A DNA stretch of 64,000 nucleotides from an uncultured Bacilli bacterium (GTDB lineage Bacteria > Bacillota_I > Bacilli_A > RF39 > UBA660), in contig CAKOUW010000001.1 of assembly GCA_934120715.1 (NCBI GenBank), positions 186,001 to 250,000 on the forward strand, written 5' to 3'. The notes beneath the pieces were generated by a model that saw only the letters and a program-made list of their open reading frames with translations, searched no databases and was not told where the DNA came from. Positions 43,757-51,814 of this stretch are shown one piece after another. The position numbers were made by a program, and so were the translations under genes. The number at the start of each line of letters is the position of its first letter. Within the stretch, counting starts at the first letter, position 1.

Positions 43757-45150
43757 TTATATTTACCTCGTACAATATTTTTAGTTAATATTGCATTTCT
43801 TTTTTTTATTTTGGTATCTCTTTTAAATATTGAATCGTTTATTTCATTTTTATCAAATGGCCATATTGGAGATAGATAGCTCATACCAAATATTTTTAGG
43901 TTGAATAGTTTATAAAACATATAAACTCCTCCGACTATTACACCATATATACCTAACATGGTAGATAAGATTAATATGCCAATTTTATATATTCTTAAGG
44001 CGTTTACTAACTCATTTGATGTAAAGATAAGTCCAGCAATCGATGATATAGCAATAACTATTATCATGATGGGGGAGACTATACCGGCACTAACAGCGGC
44101 ATCTCCTAATATTAGACCGCCTAATATCGAGACGGCAGAACCGCTTGTTGAAGACATCCTGAGATCTGACTCTTTTAAGATCTCAAAACATATTATCATA
44201 AATAGAGCTTCTATATAGGCTGGGAAAGGTACAAAAGTTCTACCGGCTTTTAACATCAGGAGTAGTTTTAAGGGGATGATGTCATAGTTCCTAGTTGTTA
44301 CTGATATATATATAGCTGGTGTAAATACAGCAATTAAAAAAGCAAAAACTCTAATAATTCTAATGAATGAAGCATTTGAATTTTTTTGATAGTAATCATC
44401 AGCGCTATGAAAAAAATCTATAAAGAAGCTAGGCAATATTAAAGCATAAGGACTCATGTCTACTAAAATTACTATTTTTCCTTCAAGAAGAGCCATAACA
44501 CTCTTATCCGGACGTTCACTCATCATAATAGTTGGAAAGAAATTTTTATCTTTTTCAAGTGTTGCTTTTAAGTAACTAGAATCAATAATACCATCAATAT
44601 CTATTTTTTCTAATACTTTTTTAACTTCTTTAGGAAGAGGTTCTTTAACTATATGATTCATGTATAAAATACCAACTTTTGTTTTAGTACTTCGCCCTAT
44701 TTCCATATCTTCAACATATAATTCACATGATTTTATTCTTCTTCTTATTAGACCTAAATTAGTATTAAAGTTTTCTGAAAAGCTGTCTTTTGGTCCACTT
44801 AATGATAATTCACTTTCAATAGTTGCGATACCCCTATCAAGATCAGCTTTAAATTCAAAGGCATATATATGTTTAGTAATTACAATTAAAAAACCTTTAT
44901 TTAAGTAAGATAAAATCTCTTCTTTATCAATTATTTCTCCAGAACAATCAGTTATATTATTTTCTAGGTCTCTTAATTGCTTTTTGGTTAAAGATAGTAG
45001 TTTTTTTATGATCTGATTATTGATATTAGTTTTACTTGTTAAAACTTCATTATAAATTAAATGGACTTTTTGCCTGTCTATTATAAATTCTTTAAATTTA
45101 TAGTCTTTAGATGGACCTATTTTCTTTTTTAAATCGTTAATCAGTATCAT
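43753..45150 (-). CDS. gerA: GerA-family spore germination protein
   Basis: 465 residues from an ATG at 45150 behind GGTGAT. A soluble N-terminal domain of two lobes (about 20-230) is followed by about five membrane helices (LIAVFTPAIYISVTTRNYDI, then FEILKESDLRMSSTSG, AVSILGGLILGDAAVSAGIV and PIMIIVIAISSIAGLI), which are hallmark positions of GerAA/SpoVAF proteins. It forms part of nutrient-sensing receptors or the SpoVA channel in spores. No GerB-type permease is present in the window. It is coupled to the downstream Ger(x)C-like gene. Confidence 0.9.
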   Translation of the reverse strand: MILINDLKKKIGPSKDYKFKEFIIDRQKVHLIYNEVLTSKTNINNQIIKKLLSLTKKQLRDLENNITDCSGEIIDKEEILSYLNKGFLIVITKHIYAFEFKADLDRGIATIESELSLSGPKDSFSENFNTNLGLIRRRIKSCELYVEDMEIGRSTKTKVGILYMNHIVKEPLPKEVKKVLEKIDIDGIIDSSYLKATLEKDKNFFPTIMMSERPDKSVMALLEGKIVILVDMSPYALILPSFFIDFFHSADDYYQKNSNASFIRIIRVFAFLIAVFTPAIYISVTTRNYDIIPLKLLLMLKAGRTFVPFPAYIEALFMIICFEILKESDLRMSSTSGSAVSILGGLILGDAAVSAGIVSPIMIIVIAISSIAGLIFTSNELVNALRIYKIGILILSTMLGIYGVIVGGVYMFYKLFNLKIFGMSYLSPIWPFDKNEINDSIFKRDTKIKKRNAILTKNIVRGKYK

Positions 45151-45200
45151 ATTAATCACCATTATTATTATGATAAATTATTTTATTTGTATGTATATTT

Positions 45201-45209
45201 TGTTATAAT
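45201..45209 (+). promoter_or_regulatory. extended -10 promoter of rlmCD
   Basis: TGTTATAAT, with the rlmCD start 17 bases downstream behind GAGGGAT. Confidence 0.5.
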
Positions 45210-45226
45210 ATTTTTAGAGGGATAGT

Positions 45227-46426
45227 ATGAGAGTAAAAATAGAAAAACTTGATCATTTTGGTAGAGGAATTACTAAAATTGATAATAAAATTTGTTTTGT
45301 TGATGGTGCTTTAACTGATGAAGTTGTTGATGCTGAAATTGTTAAGGAAAAGTCTAAGTATTTAGAAGGCAAAACTACTAAGGTTATTGATAGTAGTAAA
45401 TATAGAAAAAAAGTAGAATGTCCTTATTATGATGTTTGTGGTGGTTGCAATTTACTGCATTTATCTTATGATGAAGAAAATAAATTTAAAGAGATGAAAG
45501 TTGCAGAAATTTTAAAAAGATATGGTAATAAGGAAAATATTAAGATCAATAGTATTTGTTTTGGTGAGGAAAGTGGATATAGAAATAAAGTTGTTTTACA
45601 TGGAAGTGATGGTAAATTAGGATTTTATAAAGAGGGATCTAATGAACTAGTTCAGATAAAGTCATGCATGTTACTACCTGATATTATTAATAAGTTGATT
45701 GATAAATTGAATGATATTGCGAGGGAGTCTGATATTAGAAAAGTTACTATAAGAGTTTCTAATGATTTAGATAAAGTAATGGTTAAAATTGATGGTAAGA
45801 TTAGTGATATTAGTTCTATTAGGGATATGGTGGACGTTCTTATTATTAATGATCAAGTTATTTCACTTGAAGATAAGATTATTAGTAAAATAGGTGATGT
45901 TTCTTATTCGGTATCGATTGGATCATTTTTTCAGGTTAATAGAGATTTAACTTTTAAACTTTATGAAAAGGTTTTAGAGCATGTTAAAAATATTAGACCG
46001 AATAAGGTTTTGGATCTTTACTGTGGTACTGGTACAATAGGTATCTATGTTTCAAAATATGCTCTTGAAATAGTTGGTGTTGATTCATGTAAATCATCTA
46101 TTGATAATGCATTTTTTAATAAGAAGTTAAATAATGTTAATAATATAAATTTTATTTGTGATAAGGTAGAAAATGTTATTGATCAGTTTAATAATATAGA
46201 TTTAATAATTGTTGATCCTCCTAGAGCTGGTCTTGATACTAAAACGATTAACTACATAGATAAGATAGCTCCCGATACAATTATTTATGTTTCGTGTGAT
46301 CCAGTAACACTAGCAAGGGATTTAAATTCATTAGATAATTATGAGGTTTTGGAAGTTACTCCATTTAATATGTTTCCTAGGACGTATCATGTGGAATGCG
46401 TGATTTTACTACAAAGGAAAGATTAG
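45227..46426 (+). CDS. rlmD: 23S rRNA (uracil-5-)-methyltransferase RlmCD/RlmD type
   Basis: 399 residues. An N-terminal TRAM domain (about 1-55; LDHFGRGITKIDNK) binds RNA. The iron-sulfur motif ECPYYDVCGGCNLLHLSYD is kept. The Rossmann methyltransferase has LDLYCGTGTIGIYVSK, IVDPPRAGL and the catalytic Cys in VSCDPVTLARDL. It methylates uridine C5 (U747/U1939 in 23S rRNA). Firmicute RlmCD can do both sites. Active site complete. Confidence 0.93.
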   Translation: MRVKIEKLDHFGRGITKIDNKICFVDGALTDEVVDAEIVKEKSKYLEGKTTKVIDSSKYRKKVECPYYDVCGGCNLLHLSYDEENKFKEMKVAEILKRYGNKENIKINSICFGEESGYRNKVVLHGSDGKLGFYKEGSNELVQIKSCMLLPDIINKLIDKLNDIARESDIRKVTIRVSNDLDKVMVKIDGKISDISSIRDMVDVLIINDQVISLEDKIISKIGDVSYSVSIGSFFQVNRDLTFKLYEKVLEHVKNIRPNKVLDLYCGTGTIGIYVSKYALEIVGVDSCKSSIDNAFFNKKLNNVNNINFICDKVENVIDQFNNIDLIIVDPPRAGLDTKTINYIDKIAPDTIIYVSCDPVTLARDLNSLDNYEVLEVTPFNMFPRTYHVECVILLQRKD

Positions 46427-46431
46427 TAGAA

Positions 46432-46515
46432 ATGCTTAAGTTTCAAGTGTTTGTAGACTATTATAGATTTCCAAAAGTAGATGAAAATAGTCGTTTAAAA
46501 AGTACTAGAAAATAG
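46432..46515 (+). pseudogene. possible gene relict of 27 codons
   Basis: Begins 5 bases after the rlmD stop and reads MLKFQVFVDYYRFPKVDENS and seven more residues before a stop. Amino-acid use looks coding-like (aromatic and Val-rich strand, then basic tail), but the ribosome binding site is weak and I know no match. May be the head of a decayed gene. Confidence 0.2.
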
Positions 46516-46692
46516 AATTTTTGTTAGTGTATGCACGACATTATAATAAGGAAACACATTACTAAATCACTAATAAATATAAGTGAATGAAAATTTTGAT
46601 GATGCGTTCCTAAAGCTAATGTATTTTGCTTGTAAAATTTTTTTAAATATATTGGTTTAAATGAAAATTAATGGTATTATAATGTAAATTTG

Positions 46693-46768
46693 TTTAAATT
46701 CCAATTAAATTAATTAGTTTTGGAGGAGGAGGGCCTTATTTTAGGTTCCTCTTTTTTTGGAATTTAAA
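46693..46768 (+). repeat. 12-bp perfect inverted repeat enclosing a terminator hairpin
   Basis: Arms TTTAAATTCCAA (46693-46704) and TTGGAATTTAAA (46757-46768) are exact complements. Between them GAGGA...CCT (46726-46736) pairs with AGGTTCCTC (46743-46751), with a GG bulge, followed by T7 (46752-46758) that runs into the right arm. The layout suggests a leader with an internal terminator, or the ends of a small element. Confidence 0.6.
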
Positions 46769-46789
46769 TTATAAAGGAAAGGAGAAAAA

Positions 46790-46925
46790 ATGAAAAAATA
46801 TTTTGTAGGATTTAGGTATTTTTGGAGACTATGAAGGTATAGGATTTTGTTGTTTAGGTTACCGTGATGGTGAAGCAGCTAAGGCCCTACCAAGAAAAGA
46901 AAATTATACTTATTACATTAAATAG
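46790..46925 (+). pseudogene. frameshifted small reading frame after the nested repeat
   Basis: The ATG at 46790 follows AAAGGAAAGGAG, a very strong ribosome binding site. The frame reads MKKYFVG, then leaves phase and stops early (TGA at 46832-46834). A +1 shift near codon 8 restores a continuous frame: DLGIFGDYEGIGFCCLGYRD, then GEAAKALPRKENYTYYIK and TAG at 46923-46925, about 45 residues in all. Either a one-base insertion in a small gene or a programmed shift. Product not recognised. Confidence 0.4.
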
Positions 46926-46938
46926 TGGGAGATAATTA

Positions 46939-48465
46939 ATGAGTAATACTAATATACGAAGTTATCAGCAAGAGGCAATTGATGTTATTATAAAGAAAAT
47001 TAAACGAGGTTCTAAGCAAGTGGTTATAGAAATGCCAACAGGATCTGGGAAAAGTACTATAATTAAGAAATTAATTGAACTATTAAATCAAAAGAGTAGA
47101 ATTTTAGTGTTAACTAGAACTAAGGCGTTAGAGTATCATTTTAAAGATCTTTTGAAAGACTATAAAAATGTAGAAATAGGTAGTTATTATAACTATTCAA
47201 TAGCAGCAAATTTTGATTATATAATATTGAATGATATAGAAAATTTATCAGAAGATAACTATAAGGATATATATTGTTCAGCAAAAGGGGCTAAATTAAT
47301 ATGTTTTTGTAATAGAAGTCAAAGAATAATAGATAGTAGTAACTGGTTAGATGATATAAGTATGGATTATTCTATAACTACAGAACAAATAATTAATGAA
47401 GGATATATTAATCCTAATCATACTGATTATAGGTTTGAAAAATTTATAGAAGATTTATTTAGTGAACTAGGTTTTTCTAGTATTGAGAGAGACGTGGCTC
47501 TAAGTAATGATCAGGTGATGATGAGGGTTGATTTTGTTGCTTGTAATGGTGATAAAAAAATAATTGTAGAGACTAAAAACTATAGGAGTAAGTATATAGA
47601 AAATACAATTATTAATTATTCAGTAGATCGTTTGTATTCTTATATGAAAGTATGGCATGGGAAGTCTAAAAATAATGTAGATGCTATACTAGTTATGGCT
47701 TGCTATATTCCGGATGAGATCAAAAAACAAACTTATCTAGAGAAGCAAATATTGATTATTGATGTTTCTAATTTATTATACTTGTCGCAAAAAAATGAAA
47801 AGCTAATGCGAGAGTTAATTGGTGTTATTCAATATAATATTTATGATATGGTTCCTAAGTTACCAATTAGTATGAATTTTTTAAAGTTTGGGGAGCCCTT
47901 TAATAGCACTGATGAAAATGACATGGATGTTGTTAAAGGACTTATACATAGATTAGAAGATATAAAATGTGGTAATACTGATAATAATGATAAAAAGTAT
48001 GAAAAGATATGTGTAGATATTATTAAATTTCTATTTGAATCTGAATTTACTAAGATGTTAGAACAGAGTAGTACGGATGATAAGATGTTTAAGATGGATT
48101 TAATATGTGGCCTAAAGGGTACTTCTACATTTTGGAAAATTCTTATTGAGCATTATAATACAAGATTTATAGTTTTTGAATTTAAGAATTATAAAGATGA
48201 GATTGATCAAAATCTTATTTATATAACAGAAAAGTATTTATACAATGCAGTCTTAAGGAACGTGGCGATTATTATTTCGAGAAAGGGATTTTCACATAAT
48301 GCACGAAAGGCAGCTACTGGAATATTAACTGAGGATGGTAAATTAATTATCGAAATGAATGATGATGATTTAATCATAATGCTTAGAATGAAAGCTGATG
48401 GGCAAGATGCTGCTGACTATTTATTAAATGTATTAGAGGAATATTTAATATCTATTAGTAAATAA
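46939..48465 (+). CDS. half-helicase fused to two PD-(D/E)xK nuclease-like domains
   Basis: 508 residues. An N-terminal RecA-like domain of SF2 helicases (1-135): Q-motif RSYQQEAI, Walker A PTGSGKS at 33-39 and motif Ia VLTRTKAL. Motif II is altered (LNDIE at 97-101, not DExH). The second RecA domain and motifs IV-VI are missing. A first Mrr-like nuclease domain follows (about 163-285), with FEKFIEDLFSELGF, Asp198 and ExK at Glu211-Lys213. A second nuclease-like domain (about 354-482) has Asp387 and Glu414-Lys416 in FEFKNYK, then IIISRKGFSHNARKA. Both retain D...ExK. This suggests an ATP-gated DNA-cutting protein, plausibly for defence. Confidence 0.75.
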   Translation: MSNTNIRSYQQEAIDVIIKKIKRGSKQVVIEMPTGSGKSTIIKKLIELLNQKSRILVLTRTKALEYHFKDLLKDYKNVEIGSYYNYSIAANFDYIILNDIENLSEDNYKDIYCSAKGAKLICFCNRSQRIIDSSNWLDDISMDYSITTEQIINEGYINPNHTDYRFEKFIEDLFSELGFSSIERDVALSNDQVMMRVDFVACNGDKKIIVETKNYRSKYIENTIINYSVDRLYSYMKVWHGKSKNNVDAILVMACYIPDEIKKQTYLEKQILIIDVSNLLYLSQKNEKLMRELIGVIQYNIYDMVPKLPISMNFLKFGEPFNSTDENDMDVVKGLIHRLEDIKCGNTDNNDKKYEKICVDIIKFLFESEFTKMLEQSSTDDKMFKMDLICGLKGTSTFWKILIEHYNTRFIVFEFKNYKDEIDQNLIYITEKYLYNAVLRNVAIIISRKGFSHNARKAATGILTEDGKLIIEMNDDDLIIMLRMKADGQDAADYLLNVLEEYLISISK

Positions 48466-48511
48466 TTTATAGTGAAAGTTTAATTTTATTATTTAATGGA
48501 GGTTATTAATT

Positions 48512-49162
48512 ATGAAAAAATTATTGTTGAATGTGGTTGTGTGTTTAATTCTGATTTTAGGAATAACAGGATGTTTTAGAAGAGAAAAAGTAAGTATTGA
48601 TGAGTTAAACCTTATTAATGATAAAATAGTAAATTATTTTCAGACTAATGGTTCAGATAAATATAATAATTATAGTTATAATTATGTTGATGAAGATAAA
48701 CGTGTTGTGGTTGTTGGGTTAGTTGATAATAGTAAGAAGCAACAGGAATGGTTTAGAAAAAATGTAGTAAACTCAAAATATATAAAATTTGAGCAAGGAA
48801 ATCATCTTAGTAATGAGACGGATTTAGATATAGAGAAAAAAATAAATATAATAGTTGACAGTGGTCCAGCTACCTCATCAAATCCTTATGACTATATTAG
48901 ATCTAATCAAGCTGTATATGATGAGTTAGTTAATAGTCCAAGAGATACTTTTCAATATTCAATAAGAGATTTAATTGAATCAAATGCTGGTAATGGTTTG
49001 AAGAGCTATATAGAAGCGTTACTTTGTATGGAGATAAATAATAATTTTGAATATGATTTTGAGTCGGCTAATGATTTTTTGATTCAGTATAAGGAATTTT
49101 TAAGTAATGATAAAAATAAGTTTAATAGTTATGATGAATATGCTAAAACTTTATTGAAGTAA
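48512..49162 (+). CDS. hypothetical lipoprotein
   Basis: 216 residues. Signal peptide with lipobox GITGC, then a polar, Asn/Asp/Tyr-rich extracellular domain. The central DKRVVVVGLVDNSKKQQEWFRKNV segment looks like the repeated unit seen in small surface proteins but matches no family I know. GGAGG precedes the start. It lies between the nuclease fusion and an acetyltransferase gene. No metal or catalytic motif stands out. Confidence 0.6.
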   Translation: MKKLLLNVVVCLILILGITGCFRREKVSIDELNLINDKIVNYFQTNGSDKYNNYSYNYVDEDKRVVVVGLVDNSKKQQEWFRKNVVNSKYIKFEQGNHLSNETDLDIEKKINIIVDSGPATSSNPYDYIRSNQAVYDELVNSPRDTFQYSIRDLIESNAGNGLKSYIEALLCMEINNNFEYDFESANDFLIQYKEFLSNDKNKFNSYDEYAKTLLK

Positions 49163-49236
49163 TTTTGTATTAGTGTAGGAATATATTGTTTTTTAGTGTA
49201 TAATTTTTTTAAAGACATTATTTATGGAGGAAGAAG

Positions 49237-49809
49237 ATGGATTATTTTAAAAAGTTAGTGGGAGATAGAATTTATTTATCACCAAAGGGGACTTCTGATG
49301 AGGAAATTTTAAAGTTTGCGGAGTGGATGAATGATTTTCAGGTAACTGATTATATTGGTGGAAGTGCTAATCTAGTAACACTTGCAGGTGAGAAAGAGTG
49401 GATTGAAAAGTCTGCTAAAGACTGTGGTGATAAAAAGTTTAATATTGTAGATATTACTAATGATAAATTGATTGGAACAGTTAGTTTGGAAGGATTTAAT
49501 GATGTTAATCGAAGTGCTGTATTAGGTGTTTTTATTGGTGACTGTAATTATAGAAGTAATGGATATGGTACTGAGGCTATTAAGTTAATTTTAGAGTATG
49601 GTTTTAAATATTTAAATTTGCATAGTATAAGGCTTGAACTTTTAGCTGTAAATGAAAGAGCTCATAAGTGTTATTTAAAGTGTGGCTTTAAAGATGCAGG
49701 TAGAATTAGGGAGTCTGTATTTTTGAATGGTAAATACTATGATAAATTGCATATGGATATACTTGCTAGTGAATTTGATGGTGACTATATTCGAAATAAA
49801 AACGTGTAG
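49237..49809 (+). CDS. GNAT-family N-acetyltransferase (RimJ/RimL-like)
   Basis: 190 residues. The acetyl-CoA-binding core is present: LGVFIGDCNYRSNGYGTEAIKLILEYGF, where the Q/RxxGxG/A loop reads RSNGYGTEA, then LHSIRLELLAVNERAHKCYLKCGFKDAGRIRESVF, with the conserved N-x-x-A...Y-x-x-x-G-F helix. This layout is typical of RimJ/RimL/SpeG-like enzymes that acetylate proteins, polyamines or antibiotics. Substrate unknown. AGGAGGAAG precedes the ATG. Confidence 0.9.
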   Translation: MDYFKKLVGDRIYLSPKGTSDEEILKFAEWMNDFQVTDYIGGSANLVTLAGEKEWIEKSAKDCGDKKFNIVDITNDKLIGTVSLEGFNDVNRSAVLGVFIGDCNYRSNGYGTEAIKLILEYGFKYLNLHSIRLELLAVNERAHKCYLKCGFKDAGRIRESVFLNGKYYDKLHMDILASEFDGDYIRNKNV

Positions 49810-49824
49810 TTAAAAGTGATTTTT

Positions 49825-50163
49825 ATGAAAGTTATAACTTTATGTGGTAGTCTAAAATTTATGGATGATATGATGGCTGTTAGTGAGTTGTTATCAATTG
49901 AAGGATATTGTGTTCTTACACCTATATATCATGTTTTAGATTGTGTTAAAATAGAAGAGGATATGTTAGAAAAGCTAAAGCTAGCTCATTTAAAAAGAAT
50001 TGAGTTGTCTGATGCCATATTTGTACTAGATATTGATAATTATATTGGATCTAGCACTAAATTAGAGATTGAATATGCTTTAAAATTGGGTAAAGAAATA
50101 ATTTATTATTCTAAAAATAAAAAGTATTGGAAAGAAGGATCGACATATGAAGAAAAAGCTTAA
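49825..50163 (+). CDS. nucleoside 2-deoxyribosyltransferase-like protein
   Basis: 112 residues. ITLCGSLKFMDDMMAV at the N-terminus and LSDAIFVLDIDNYIGSSTKLEIEYALKLGKEIIYY at the C-terminus form the NDT/DUF4406 fold: a G-S phosphate/base site, an S-D-A strand and the late GSST..E catalytic glutamate. Such proteins exchange or hydrolyse nucleobases from (deoxy)nucleotides. The frame opens at 49816, but GTGAT fits the ATG at 49825. Its end overlaps by 17 bases the start of an exonuclease-fold protein, suggesting coupled synthesis. Confidence 0.75.
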   Translation: MKVITLCGSLKFMDDMMAVSELLSIEGYCVLTPIYHVLDCVKIEEDMLEKLKLAHLKRIELSDAIFVLDIDNYIGSSTKLEIEYALKLGKEIIYYSKNKKYWKEGSTYEEKA

Positions 50164-50620
50164 TGGTAATAAAAAATATGTTATAGTTGAATTAATACCT
50201 ACAGCAATTAGTCCAGAAAAGGGACCACTAGCTCAAATTTCGGCAATAAAATTAAAAGGGTTAAAACTTATTGATCGCTTTGATTACAGACTTGATTTTA
50301 AGTATATAGATAATCCTTATGTTTTAAATATGATAGATTATGATAAAGATAAATTTAATTATTTAGATAGCCCTTCTGAGTTAGTTAATAAATTTAGCAA
50401 GTGGTGTAGGGGGTTCGATTTGTTTATTATAGATAACTTATATACTAACAATTATTTAAAAGATTTTGAGAATAAAAAAGTTAATATTTTTTCGTATTTA
50501 GATATCGATAATGATGATCAAGCAATTGATAAAATGATTGAAAAATATAAATTAGAAAAATCTAACTATATAGTAGATTTATTATACGAAGCTTTAATTT
50601 ATGAAAGTAATAATAGGTAA
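50147..50620 (+). CDS. DnaQ-fold exonuclease-like protein without catalytic residues
   Basis: 157 residues. YVIVELIPTAISPEKGPLAQ, then ISAIKLKGLKLIDRFDYRLD and FDLFIIDNLYTNNYL follow the secondary-structure order of DEDD exonucleases, such as the epsilon subunit. The conserved ExoI motif D-x-E is VEL-I here (Asp replaced by Glu, Glu by Ile). ExoII, normally xHNxxFD, reads IDNLYTNN. The protein is therefore probably a non-catalytic binder of nucleic acid or nucleotide. It overlaps the deoxyribosyltransferase-like gene. Confidence 0.6.
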   Translation: MKKKLNGNKKYVIVELIPTAISPEKGPLAQISAIKLKGLKLIDRFDYRLDFKYIDNPYVLNMIDYDKDKFNYLDSPSELVNKFSKWCRGFDLFIIDNLYTNNYLKDFENKKVNIFSYLDIDNDDQAIDKMIEKYKLEKSNYIVDLLYEALIYESNNR

Positions 50621-50625
50621 ATTTT

Positions 50626-51252
50626 ATGAAGATTAATTCTCCTAAGGTTAGTAATTGTGAAGTTAAAAGTTTAAGTTTATCTATTGATGATGGTGAATTT
50701 TGTAATTCTTTATATAACGAGAATATAGATGATGAAGTTAAAATTTCTTCAATTACGTTTGATGGTTGTATTTTTGAAAATATTGATTTTAGTGTAATAG
50801 AATTAGAAAATGTTGAATTACTTGATGTTATATTTAAGAATTGTGATCTTTCAAATAAATCTTTTGATAAACAATTTATTGATCGTGTACGGTTTGTAAA
50901 CTGTAAATTAGTTGGAACTAGTTTTATAGATAGTAATTTAAAAGATATTGAGTTTATTGATTGTAATGTTAAGTATGCTAATTTTTCTGATAGTAAAATT
51001 AAAAATATTAAAATTTCTGGTAGTGAATTTAGTGAGGTTACTTTTAATGCAGCTGATATAAAAAATGCTCAATTTAGTGATTGCAAATTTTGTAATAGTG
51101 AATTTGTGAGGGTTCATCATGATAAACTAGATTTTACTGATTGTGATATAACAGGAATTAATTTTGATATTGGCACATTAAAAAATATAGTGATTAATAG
51201 CTTTCAATGTTATAATATAGTTGGAATGTTTGGGGTAGAGGTGGTTGATTAA
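50626..51252 (+). CDS. pentapeptide-repeat protein
   Basis: 208 residues. Beta-helical repeats of the A(D/N)Lxx type run from about 40 to 185: FDGCIFENIDFS, NVELLDVIFKNCDLS, FVNCKLVGTSFIDSNLKDIE, CNVKYANFSDSKIKNIKISG, then FSDCKFCNSEFVRVHHDKLD. The C-terminal segment (TDCDITGINFDIGTLKNIVI) caps the helix, as in McbG/Qnr-like proteins. Some such proteins protect gyrase from quinolones or toxins by mimicking DNA; this one could equally be of another kind. It starts 5 bases after the preceding stop. Confidence 0.85.
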   Translation: MKINSPKVSNCEVKSLSLSIDDGEFCNSLYNENIDDEVKISSITFDGCIFENIDFSVIELENVELLDVIFKNCDLSNKSFDKQFIDRVRFVNCKLVGTSFIDSNLKDIEFIDCNVKYANFSDSKIKNIKISGSEFSEVTFNAADIKNAQFSDCKFCNSEFVRVHHDKLDFTDCDITGINFDIGTLKNIVINSFQCYNIVGMFGVEVVD

Positions 51253-51294
51253 ATATTGACTGATTTATACTGCTAGATTTTTGGGGTGGTAAAT

Positions 51295-51798
51295 GTGAAT
51301 TATGTGATAATTGGAAATGCTGTTGCTTTACTAGCTTCTATTGTGATGGTATATGCAGGCATTTTAAAGGATAAAAAACAAATATTATTTGCTCAAACTG
51401 TACAATGCGGACTTTTTATATTGAGTAATATTATTTTGGGTGGAATATCTGGAGCTATTGTTAATTTTTTGAGTTGTATAAGAAATGTTTTATGTTACAA
51501 GGGAAGGCTTGGTATTTTTGAAATAATAATATTAACCATCTTATCAGTAGGTCTAACTGTTATTTTTAATGATTTAGGTATTATTGGATTATTACCTATG
51601 ATTAGTACTGTTTCGTATATATTTTTTATGAACACTAAGAGTATTGTTAGGTTTAAGTTTTTAGTTATTTTTACTACTGTATTATGGTTAATATATGATA
51701 TATTTATAAGATCATATACTTCGGCTTTATTTGATTTATTTTGTGTAATTACTAATACTATTTCTTTGATTCAAATTAGTTGTAAAAAGAATGATTAG
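51295..51798 (+). CDS. YgjV-family (Imp-YgjV) membrane protein
   Basis: 167 residues, about five membrane helices. IGNAVALLASIVMVYAGILK followed by QTVQCGLFILSNIILGGISG and NFLSCIRNVLCYKG are typical of the YgjV family, whose role is unknown. The frame opens with GTG at 51286 inside the ribosome binding site GGGGTGGT, so the GTG at 51295 is the better start. Its last 8 bases overlap the opening of the next frame. Confidence 0.7.
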   Translation: MNYVIIGNAVALLASIVMVYAGILKDKKQILFAQTVQCGLFILSNIILGGISGAIVNFLSCIRNVLCYKGRLGIFEIIILTILSVGLTVIFNDLGIIGLLPMISTVSYIFFMNTKSIVRFKFLVIFTTVLWLIYDIFIRSYTSALFDLFCVITNTISLIQISCKKND

Positions 51799-51814
51799 TG
51801 TTTGGAGGTGGATT

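Larger units (their letters stand above)
46427..46938 (+). other. 512-bp gap at the left edge of the accessory block
   Basis: Holds a coding-like 27-residue frame (46432-46515), about 170 bases with no signal, a nested inverted repeat with an inner terminator (46693-46768) and a small frameshifted reading frame (46790-46925). No promoter with a clear -35 can be assigned. Confidence 0.5.
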
